Assembly: GCA_012959845.1 (NCBI GenBank)
Contig: DUCL01000075.1
Location: forward strand, 1-5,096
Reading direction: 5' to 3'
Source of the DNA: Candidatus Poseidoniales archaeon
GTDB taxonomy: Archaea; Thermoplasmatota; Poseidoniia; Poseidoniales; Poseidoniaceae
DNA length: 5,096 nt
Below, piece by piece: positions 1 to 4,994 of the stretch. The position numbers and the translations under genes are program-made. The first letter of the stretch is position 1; every line of letters starts with the position of its first letter. The notes beneath the pieces are model-generated. The model ran no database searches. It saw nothing but the letters and a program-made list of their open reading frames with translations, and was not told the origin of the DNA.

Positions 1-245
1 GAGATAAACCTCGTCTCAATATCATTTGGAAGTACAATGCAGCTACTGACCAAATTGAAGAAACAGGAATTCCTAGCAAATTAAGAGAAACGATTTGTAA
101 GGCTGCTGGTGTGACCCCAGGTGTCTTTGAAAAGCATGTTGAACAAAGACAGGCAATTCTCAATGATATGGTTCAAAGAGACATTAGTGATACACAAACA
201 GTATCAACAGTAATACAAAATTTCTATGCTTCAAGAGCACAATGA
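1..245 (+). CDS. C-terminal end of archaeal type II/IV secretion ATPase (GspE/FlaI/VirB11-like), 5' truncated
   Basis: An open frame enters from the left edge (first full codon at base 3) and gives 80 residues ending in TGA at 243-245. The visible segment has the closing pattern of archaeal secretion/archaellum/pilus ATPases. It begins with a strand followed by 'IWKYNAATDQIEETG' (the F/W-x-W/Y-N/D-P-x-T-D-x-hydrophobic element after the nucleotide-binding core). A helix resembling 'G(V/I)(S/T)xxxFEKxVEQRQAIL' follows, and the end is 'MVQRDISDTQTVSTVI' leading into a terminal FYA, equivalent to the family's 'R-x-x-I-L-x-x-hydrophobic ... I-x-D-x-x-x-V-x-x-I-I-x-x-Y-Y'. Such ATPases are cytoplasmic hexamers that power assembly of pili, archaella or secretion systems. 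The Walker motifs lie outside the window, so the subtype (pilus, archaellum or secretion) cannot be told. Its stop is 5 bp from the stop of the opposing gene. Confidence 0.68.
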   Translation, partial: DKPRLNIIWKYNAATDQIEETGIPSKLRETICKAAGVTPGVFEKHVEQRQAILNDMVQRDISDTQTVSTVIQNFYASRAQ

Positions 246-250
246 GTAAA

Positions 251-2023
251 TCAAATTCTTAGTCTTTCTAAGATATTATCTACTCTATCAATTTTGGCTC
301 GTACATCAATTAAATGGTCTGCTGCATTTGCTACAGATTCTGCAAGTTCTTGCTCTGGTTCCTTAGCAGCAGTCTCTTTCTTTGGTTTGAATGCATCAGC
401 AAGTGCTTGTAATTCAATAACGATTGCATCAACTTGTGAATCAGAAATTATGATTCCAGGTGCAATTCGTGGTATTTCATTCGGCGAGATAAAACCTAGT
501 TCAGAGCCAATGATACCTGCACAGGCAAGAATTCGTGGTCTTAGTGTAGCAGTGTTAACATCATATCCTCTTGACTCAAGGAATCGGATGACGAGTGCTT
601 GCTGGGAATCAGAAAATGTTCCTTCACTCGATTCTAAAACAGTTTCAACAAGTTCCTCAAATGCAGCAATATTTCGTTCAATGCGATCTAGAGTTCTGCA
701 TTCGGATGCTTGAAGATGAACTGTTCCATGTTGAAGAATACGAAGAACACGATTTCTTCTTGCGATAGCAGGGTCCTGCAGTGCTTGCGATTCTCCAATG
801 TCAACATGCAAATCGAACAAAGCATGAAGCCTTCCAGAAATACTTGGAATTCTCAAATCAAGACCTAGTGAGCGACCTACTTCTTCAAATGCCATCCTTG
901 CCTTTACCAAATCACCTGGGTGTGCGGCAAGAGTATCAGTTAATTGTGCGCGTAGTGAATTTCTTGCACCTTCAAATATTCTCAATGCTTCTCTTTCAGT
1001 CCATGAGTTGGCAGTAGAATGTAGTGCAGTCTTTTCAGTCTGGCTTCTGAAATCTAATTCCATTATGGTATTGCGAATAGAATCTCTAACAGCTGCAACT
1101 TCAATGGCAAATCCATGGTTGGCAAGACTAGAAATGAACACTTCCAAATCTTCACTGTCGCTGGTTGAAGAAATCATTAAGAAATCACGCCCAGCAGATT
1201 CAATTTCTGCATTCCTTGAGTTTATTTCCATCAGTGCTGCTTCAGTTTCAAGACTGTGCTTGGATTCCGACTCGACTATTTGTGCTGATTGATTCATCGG
1301 CGGTACTGAAACTTCTTCAGTAATTGTCTCACCTCTTAAGGCCAAATCGATATCTGCAGAAATTGATGCTAAAGATGGATTGAGGCCTTCTTCTGCCAAG
1401 CCAGTTCTCAGTTCAGTTTCTTCTTCAAATGTCCAACCCTGTGGGTGCTCTGTGACAAACTCATCAACAGTATTCTGCAGTAGTTCGCCGCTCTCAGTTT
1501 GACCTTGCTGTGATGAATCTTCACTTGGAGATGGAATATTTGGCAGATGGATATCGCCTCGTGGTCTTCGCAAACTCTTTTTGACCTTGCCCCATCCACC
1601 TTGCTGACTTGCAAGAACTCCAGCGATTCTGACGAGTAATGCTTGTTTGTTTCCAGAAAGAGGCAATTCTAATACCTTACACATTGCATGCAATTGGTCC
1701 CTTGTACGGTCATCTAATTTTTCAACCAATAGAATCTTTGGATCGTGATATAAATGTAGGTATAAACGCTGTCTACGTGCTCTTATTGAACCTGATTTCT
1801 TAATTCCAAAGACACCTAATATTTCACCCATCTCAGAATTCATTAATTTATTGATTCCATCTTCGGATAAATCCCATTGGTCCAAAATGAGGTGCTGAAT
1901 CAAACGGGCACGAAGAGATTCTACCGACCCCGATTTAGGCAATTGGTATGCTATTGCGATTTCTTTCAAACCGTCAAATCTAGCCTGATAAAGTTCAGCC
2001 AAGAGAGCCCCTTTGTCAACCAT
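251..2023 (-). CDS. Triple SAP-like motif protein with acidic linker and helical repeats, unknown function
   Basis: The gene encodes 590 residues. Three SAP-like motifs lie at about 16-46, 65-92 and 108-138, each a helix-turn-helix of the form 'L..(I/L)...(Y/F)....KSG(S/N)...L..RL...L' (PKSGS, KKSGS, PLSGNK). SAP motifs usually bind DNA or RNA, so a nucleic-acid-binding role is inferred. A low-complexity acidic/Ser/Gln linker (about 150-240) follows. The helical C-terminal half contains a recurring motif around Gly304, Gly387 and Gly486 (GFAI, GLDL, GYDV). The last 40 or so residues have heptad-like hydrophobic spacing (coiled coil). There is no signal peptide or membrane segment. I chose the ATG at 2021-2023 over an in-frame TTG at 2042-2044 because an AGGTGG Shine-Dalgarno sits just before the ATG and a TATA-like box lies about 37 bp upstream. 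The family of the C-terminal half is not recognised. Confidence 0.8.
   Translation of the reverse strand: MVDKGALLAELYQARFDGLKEIAIAYQLPKSGSVESLRARLIQHLILDQWDLSEDGINKLMNSEMGEILGVFGIKKSGSIRARRQRLYLHLYHDPKILLVEKLDDRTRDQLHAMCKVLELPLSGNKQALLVRIAGVLASQQGGWGKVKKSLRRPRGDIHLPNIPSPSEDSSQQGQTESGELLQNTVDEFVTEHPQGWTFEEETELRTGLAEEGLNPSLASISADIDLALRGETITEEVSVPPMNQSAQIVESESKHSLETEAALMEINSRNAEIESAGRDFLMISSTSDSEDLEVFISSLANHGFAIEVAAVRDSIRNTIMELDFRSQTEKTALHSTANSWTEREALRIFEGARNSLRAQLTDTLAAHPGDLVKARMAFEEVGRSLGLDLRIPSISGRLHALFDLHVDIGESQALQDPAIARRNRVLRILQHGTVHLQASECRTLDRIERNIAAFEELVETVLESSEGTFSDSQQALVIRFLESRGYDVNTATLRPRILACAGIIGSELGFISPNEIPRIAPGIIISDSQVDAIVIELQALADAFKPKKETAAKEPEQELAESVANAADHLIDVRAKIDRVDNILERLRI
257..273 (+). 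terminator. Weak possible terminator hairpin after the secretion ATPase gene
   Basis: A 6-bp inverted repeat (TCTTAG, 5-nt loop TCTTT, CTAAGA) begins 11 bp after the upstream stop codon. A moderately T-rich stretch follows (TATTATCTACTCTATCAATTTT). It lies inside the 3' end of the opposing gene, so its sequence is also constrained by coding. The stem is AT-rich and weak. Archaeal termination often needs only oligo-T tracts, so this is a low-confidence call. Confidence 0.2.
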
Positions 2024-2027
2024 GCTA

Positions 2028-2034
2028 CCACCTT
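2028..2034 (-). promoter_or_regulatory. Shine-Dalgarno site deciding the SAP-protein start
   Basis: On the minus strand AAGGTGG lies 4 nt before the ATG at 2023. It matches the complement of the archaeal 16S 3' end (pairing with CACCU). It lies downstream of the alternative TTG at 2044, so it supports initiation at the ATG and a 590-residue product. Confidence 0.6.
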
Positions 2035-2046
2035 CATTTGTCAATC

Positions 2047-2080
2047 CGTCACTTAGAGTATATGTGTCTTCGCTGTGACG
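2047..2080. repeat. Inverted repeat CGTCAC-N22-GTGACG flanking a TATA-like box
   Basis: CGTCAC at 2047-2052 and its exact reverse complement GTGACG at 2075-2080 bracket the proposed TATA box of the SAP-protein gene. A further CGTCA occurs at 2142-2146, next to the possible promoter of the divergent gene. The arrangement fits a regulator's operator half-sites. Six-base arms with a 22-nt gap can also arise by chance. Confidence 0.3.
2057..2064 (-). promoter_or_regulatory. TATA-like box of the SAP-protein gene
   Basis: The minus strand reads CATATACT here. Archaeal TATA boxes are typically centred about 26 bp upstream of the transcription start. That would place the start near 2034 and give a leader of about 11 nt that just contains the GGTGG ribosome site. 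The box is flanked by CGTCAC (2047-2052) and GTGACG (2075-2080). This is an inference from pattern and spacing only. Confidence 0.4.
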
Positions 2081-2125
2081 TTAACTAAGATTAGCCGTTT
2101 TTGTGAGTAAAAGAGGTTATTTCAG

Positions 2126-2143
2126 CGCCCCCTTTAGGGGGCG
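2126..2143. repeat. Perfect GC-rich hairpin in the divergent intergenic region
   Basis: CGCCCCC (2126-2132), loop TTTA (2133-2136) and GGGGGCG (2137-2143) form a perfect 7-bp stem, all G-C pairs, extendable by a G-T pair (2125/2144). It stands out from the AT-rich surroundings. It lies between two divergent genes, 103 bp from one start and 60 bp from the other. Possible roles are an operator, a structured 5' leader of the plus-strand gene or a transcription-insulating stem. No T-tract follows on the plus strand, which argues against a classical terminator. Confidence 0.7.
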
Positions 2144-2144
2144 T

Positions 2145-2156
2145 CATACAATATCC
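2145..2156 (+). promoter_or_regulatory. Possible TATA-like element for the 2204 gene
   Basis: CATACAATATCC lies about 50 bp upstream of the ATG at 2204 and immediately after the GC-rich hairpin. With normal archaeal spacing, transcription would start near 2177 and give a leader of about 27 nt. The match is imperfect. TAAAAG at 2108-2113 is an alternative, and it would place the hairpin at the transcript's 5' end. Confidence 0.22.
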
Positions 2157-2203
2157 ATGCGAGGGTTTGAAATGATGTATGCCGACGGCGAGATTGGTTG
2201 ACC

Positions 2204-2833
2204 ATGGGTAATGAGCAACGTGCTGCAAAATCTTCTCTCAAGGAAGCACAACTCTTGGCATCTGCCATCAGTAGTACTGTCAAAAGTGATTTCAAAGGAG
2301 AATTCAAAATATTTGAAAGTAATTTGACTGCCCGAGTTGAAAATGCTGAAAATGCAATAATGTCTGCTGCACGAACTAAGGATGCGATTATTGCTGGTGT
2401 AATCACAATGAGAAGGCAATTGGACAAAGCACAAAGAAAATTCTCCCGCAACAATAATTCTGACGAATTAAAGGAAGTATTACTCGACATTGCAGAAGGC
2501 GTCTCACGATTAAAAATAGCCAATCAAAAGGTCGCTGAATCGTTATCCTTTGTCTCCAAACCGACACATACTGCTGTTGGTTTAGTTGAAAAATTTACAC
2601 TTTCCATGCAAGTAAATTCCGCAGGATGGGAATCTGATGCACGTAATTTGGATGCTAATTTATTCGAATTGTCCAATGATAGTTCACCCTCAGAGATGGA
2701 TGACTTACAGAACTATATCGCAACACAAGGATATGATGTTCTAATTGCTGGCGATGACCGCTCAAGCAAAGGAATTAGAATCGCTAAAGAGAAATTAGGG
2801 ATTCAATCTTCATCAACTGATGAATCAGAGTGA
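2204..2833 (+). CDS. Helical protein of unknown function, divergent from the SAP-motif gene
   Basis: The gene encodes 209 residues of a family I do not recognise. Residues about 1-120 are almost all predicted amphipathic helix rich in Ala, Lys, Glu and Asn, with coiled-coil-like spacing around 44-80 ('ENAENAIMSAARTKDAI', then 'MRRQLDKAQRKF'). There is no signal peptide or membrane span. A short Ser/Asp segment leads to 'MDDLQNYIATQGYDVLIA' near residues 165-182 and then 'AKEKLGI', similar to motifs in the divergent SAP-motif protein. The C-terminus is acidic (SSSTDESE). The ATG at 2204 was chosen over a TTG at 2198; neither has a strong Shine-Dalgarno (GGTTGA before the ATG is weak). Shorter ATGs at 2172, 2175 and 2179 are out of frame and soon stop. 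The last 31 bp overlap the opposing gene's 3' end. A structural or adaptor role is possible but not shown. Confidence 0.72.
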   Translation: MGNEQRAAKSSLKEAQLLASAISSTVKSDFKGEFKIFESNLTARVENAENAIMSAARTKDAIIAGVITMRRQLDKAQRKFSRNNNSDELKEVLLDIAEGVSRLKIANQKVAESLSFVSKPTHTAVGLVEKFTLSMQVNSAGWESDARNLDANLFELSNDSSPSEMDDLQNYIATQGYDVLIAGDDRSSKGIRIAKEKLGIQSSSTDESE

Positions 2834-3924
2834 TCAATCCCCAAATCAAGCATTGCTGGTTTTGCTTCTGAGAACTCTTTTGGCAGTCCATGGTAATGTT
2901 TTGCCAATTCTTCATGTTCACTAGACAGAGTATCTAGGAGAATATTGAACTCTTTGAGCAATGTAACCATTCCCATGTGGCTATCAGCAACAGGGCATAC
3001 TCGTTCTGCAGCTGCAGAAACCATGCCCAGAGGGTCAAGAATTTCAATTTTCATTTCAAGTCTTGGCACCGTATTTTTGACCTTCTTGTTGAGATCTAGA
3101 ATTGAATCGGTGATTTGCTCATCGTTGGCTCTTTTTGCTTCTCTAAGAATCGTAGATACTTTTCTTTGCTCAACAAATACTCCAACGATTTCGGAAATAT
3201 TTTCTGGTAGAGAATCCCAAATCGCCGTTTCCATTCTATGTGCAATGAATGCACCCGAGTCGCACCAATCTTCAATTCGGTGAGAAGGAAAATCTCTTCT
3301 CGCAACCATTAAGGTGAATCCATTTAGTGGAGGCGGAACAAATCTTGAACGCTCAGGATTGTCTCTTTGCAATCCTAATGTGTGGCGACGTGCCTTGAAT
3401 GGCAATGCTTGGTGTTCACCTCTAGTGACGATATAGCCGTCTAATTTACCTTCTTTTCTTAATTCTTCAAGCCATGGAACTCGCTCATCGGCATGTAATG
3501 CATTATATTCCTCTAACTTGTCAATACTTTGTGCAAAATCTTCACTCGTCATTATTACGCTATCAAATCTAACTCGTAAGAATTGTCGGTGAAGTAGTGG
3601 GTGGTCACAAATAATAACAGGTTGTCCAATCAAATATTCAGGTTTGTCATCACTGACCAAAACCCATGTTGGTTCGCGACGAGGTAATACTCCAGCAATG
3701 AAAAGCCCTGATGTATCAAATTCTCTCCAGTCATAGGCACTCAATGCAATCAAGTCACAGTTTCCATTTTTCAAGGCTTCAATCGCAGATTCTACATGGG
3801 GGACTTGACGCATACGCAAATCCATTTCTTTACCCATTTGTTGAATGGTTTGTTCGAGTTGCAATCGGACACCATCTCTTCGCGAAGGTGTAGTGAGAAT
3901 TTCTAATCTCTCGCTGTTTTCCAT
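2803..3924 (-). CDS. HemC-like (hydroxymethylbilane synthase fold) probable pseudoenzyme with C-terminal helical extension
   Basis: The gene encodes 373 residues. Residues about 7-251 can be laid along HemC (porphobilinogen deaminase). 'LEILTTPSRRD' (7-17) sits at the TRxSxLA strand, and 'CDLIALSAYD' (56-65) at the D-(I/L)-A-V-H-S-L-K-D element. 'GLFIAGVLPRREP' (73-85) sits at the A-(V/I)-x-x-R-E-x-P segment, 'LLHRQF' (110-115) at SLRRxAQ, and 'FVPPPLNGF' (195-203) at PAPGQGAL. Key residues are changed: the Lys of HSLKD is Tyr, the first Arg of the RR pair is His, the GQG motif is gone, and the Cys that carries the dipyrromethane cofactor is missing from the C-terminal region. Residues about 252-373 are a helical extension with an acidic end, not typical of HemC. 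A non-catalytic or ligand-binding role is inferred; a generic type II periplasmic-binding fold is the alternative. The ATG at 3922-3924 has GAGG 7 nt upstream. An in-frame ATG at 3990 gives an Arg-rich, unlikely N-terminus. Confidence 0.55.
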   Translation of the reverse strand: MENSERLEILTTPSRRDGVRLQLEQTIQQMGKEMDLRMRQVPHVESAIEALKNGNCDLIALSAYDWREFDTSGLFIAGVLPRREPTWVLVSDDKPEYLIGQPVIICDHPLLHRQFLRVRFDSVIMTSEDFAQSIDKLEEYNALHADERVPWLEELRKEGKLDGYIVTRGEHQALPFKARRHTLGLQRDNPERSRFVPPPLNGFTLMVARRDFPSHRIEDWCDSGAFIAHRMETAIWDSLPENISEIVGVFVEQRKVSTILREAKRANDEQITDSILDLNKKVKNTVPRLEMKIEILDPLGMVSAAAERVCPVADSHMGMVTLLKEFNILLDTLSSEHEELAKHYHGLPKEFSEAKPAMLDLGIDHSDSSVDED

Positions 3925-3936
3925 CCAATCGCCTCG

Positions 3937-3954
3937 GCTAGAGCGAACCCTAGC
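3937..3954. repeat. Short inverted repeat GCTAG-N8-CTAGC upstream of the HemC-like gene
   Basis: GCTAG (3937-3941) and CTAGC (3950-3954) are perfect reverse complements with an 8-nt gap. They lie directly upstream of the GAGG ribosome site (3932-3935, minus strand) of the HemC-like gene. They could be an operator or a small leader hairpin. Five-base arms are weak evidence. Confidence 0.22.
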
Positions 3955-3971
3955 ATGTCGATGGCGGAGAC

Positions 3972-3983
3972 AACCGGTTAAGA
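3972..3983. promoter_or_regulatory. Palindrome AACCGGTT with adjacent TATA-like TTAAGAAT in a divergent promoter
   Basis: AACCGGTT (3972-3979) is an 8-bp self-complementary site near the middle of the 124-bp gap between the HemC-like gene and the prenyl synthase gene. On the minus strand, ATTCTTAACC across this site is the best TATA-like stretch for the HemC-like gene. With usual spacing it would give a leader of about 30 nt including the GAGG site. It is a pattern-based suggestion. Confidence 0.25.
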
Positions 3984-4020
3984 ATGCCACCCCTGTAGGA
4001 TGGTTCGTGGCGAGTGGACA

Positions 4021-4026
4021 TTTACA
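4021..4026 (+). promoter_or_regulatory. TATA-like box for the prenyl synthase operon, implying a near-leaderless mRNA
   Basis: TTTACA (within CATTTACAGG) starts 28 bp upstream of the ATG at 4049. That is the normal TATA-to-start distance in archaea, so transcription would begin at or beside the start codon. No good Shine-Dalgarno precedes this ATG, which agrees with a leaderless transcript. The support is spacing only. Confidence 0.35.
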
Positions 4027-4048
4027 GGCAAATGATCGCCTTGAGTTT

Positions 4049-4990
4049 ATGCGACTTCTCGTCGATGCAGAACTTCAATCATTAATTGAAAATGAGATTG
4101 AAAACGGGGCAGGAGATGTTGCCAAGTTATGTGGCGATGTACTTCTTGCCGGTGGTAAAAGACTGCGCCCTCTGCTCATTTTATTAGCATATGAAATAGC
4201 AGGAGGATTGGATTCTGATGAGGTCATGCCGTTGGCATTAGCATTCGAATTAATCCATACTGCAACCCTTGTCCATGACGATATTAACGACCAAGCATCG
4301 CATCGTCGCGGTGTTGAGACAATTCACTCAAAACAGGGATTGGCCAAGGGAATTATTGCAGGAGATTGGTTATTCGTACATGGTTTCGGCCTTGGAGGCA
4401 GATATGATGAGAAGATTGTTCGCTTAATGTCAAAATGTTGTGCTGATATTGCGATTTCAGAGTTTGAACAATTAGACCATATTTTAGATTTGAAAACATC
4501 ACCTGAAGATTATTTGGACATTGTTAGAGGTAAGACGGCAGGACCTTTTGCAGCAGGTTGTCAAGCAGCAGGTCTAATCGCTGGATTAAGTGATGATGAT
4601 GCTAAGAAACTTGGTGAATTTGGAATGGAGTTAGGAATCGCCTTCCAACTGGTCGATGACCTTCTCGATTTGAGAGGTGATGCAGAGATGGGTAAACCGA
4701 GAGGTGCTGATGTATTAGAAGGGAAAATGACTTTGCCGCTAATCCATGCCTTAACCCTATCACATGGTGCTGCAAGAAAGCGCCTTTCACAAATTATTGA
4801 GAACTTCTCAGATGATGATTTTGATGAATTAATGGAATTGTTGAATGCCTCTGAGAGTTTACACTATGCCGAAATATTGGTTTCAACTCATATCGAAAGA
4901 GCAATCTCAAAACTTGGAGATTTCCCTGAAAGTGATGCAAAACAGTTGATGTTGCAAATTACAGATTACGTTATTCAACGAAATAGGTGA
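4049..4990 (+). CDS. trans-isoprenyl diphosphate synthase (geranylgeranyl or longer-chain)
   Basis: The gene encodes 313 residues, a normal length for the family. The enzyme condenses isopentenyl diphosphate head-to-tail onto allylic diphosphates in the cytoplasm, supplying chains for archaeal ether lipids or quinones. Diagnostic motifs are complete: GGKRLRP (35-41); first Asp-rich motif DDIND (77-81) followed by R87-R88-G; GKTA (161-164); second Asp-rich motif FQLVDDLLD (199-207); and G-x-D-x-x-x-G-K-x-T-L-P (219-230). The residue five before the first Asp is Ala72, where archaeal GGPP synthases I recall have Phe, so a product longer than C20 is possible. The ATG at 4049 is preferred because a TATA-like box lies 23-28 bp upstream. 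A GTG at 4007 would add 14 residues and is the main alternative. An open frame extends back to 3845 but crosses the divergent gene's start. The downstream reductase starts 4 bp after the stop, so the two are co-transcribed. Confidence 0.93.
   Translation: MRLLVDAELQSLIENEIENGAGDVAKLCGDVLLAGGKRLRPLLILLAYEIAGGLDSDEVMPLALAFELIHTATLVHDDINDQASHRRGVETIHSKQGLAKGIIAGDWLFVHGFGLGGRYDEKIVRLMSKCCADIAISEFEQLDHILDLKTSPEDYLDIVRGKTAGPFAAGCQAAGLIAGLSDDDAKKLGEFGMELGIAFQLVDDLLDLRGDAEMGKPRGADVLEGKMTLPLIHALTLSHGAARKRLSQIIENFSDDDFDELMELLNASESLHYAEILVSTHIERAISKLGDFPESDAKQLMLQITDYVIQRNR
4985..4990 (+). promoter_or_regulatory. Shine-Dalgarno of the FAD-reductase gene, embedded in the prenyl synthase stop
   Basis: AGGTGA (4985-4990) contains the TGA stop of the prenyl synthase and lies 4 nt before the ATG at 4995. 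It is an excellent match to the archaeal anti-Shine-Dalgarno, indicating translation of the second gene from the same mRNA. It excludes the ATG at 4990-4992, whose frame ends within 12 codons. Confidence 0.7.
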
Positions 4991-4994
4991 TGCA

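Noticed and set aside
294..1292. Open plus-strand frames opposite the SAP-motif gene
   Set aside because: They are Ser/Cys/Thr-rich shadow translations with no domains and no ribosome sites. The minus-strand frame is continuous for 590 codons and has recognisable motifs.
2134..2523. Minus-strand open frames opposite the 2204-2833 gene
   Set aside because: The translations are of antisense type (Ser/Leu/Cys-rich) and run through the intergenic hairpin. The plus-strand frame has coherent helical composition.
3955..3981. Eight-codon plus-strand mini-ORF (MSMAETTG) upstream of the prenyl synthase
   Set aside because: It lies upstream of the probable TATA box, so it would not be on the main transcript, and it has no clear ribosome site.
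3925..3990. N-terminal extension of the HemC-like protein to the ATG at 3990
   Set aside because: The added residues are Arg/His-rich with no family match. The ATG at 3924 has a GAGG ribosome site at good spacing and starts directly before the first HemC-like strand.
3845..4048. N-terminal extension of the prenyl synthase back to the ATG at 3845
   Set aside because: The extra 68 residues are Arg/Cys/Ser-rich and unlike any prenyl synthase N-terminus. They run antisense through the start of the HemC-like gene, and family motifs fit the usual length from 4049 (or 4007).
4587..4605. GAT-rich run resembling a short tandem repeat in the prenyl synthase gene
   Set aside because: It encodes a short Asp run (SDDDAKK) at a surface loop position and is only three GAT units long, which is ordinary coding sequence.
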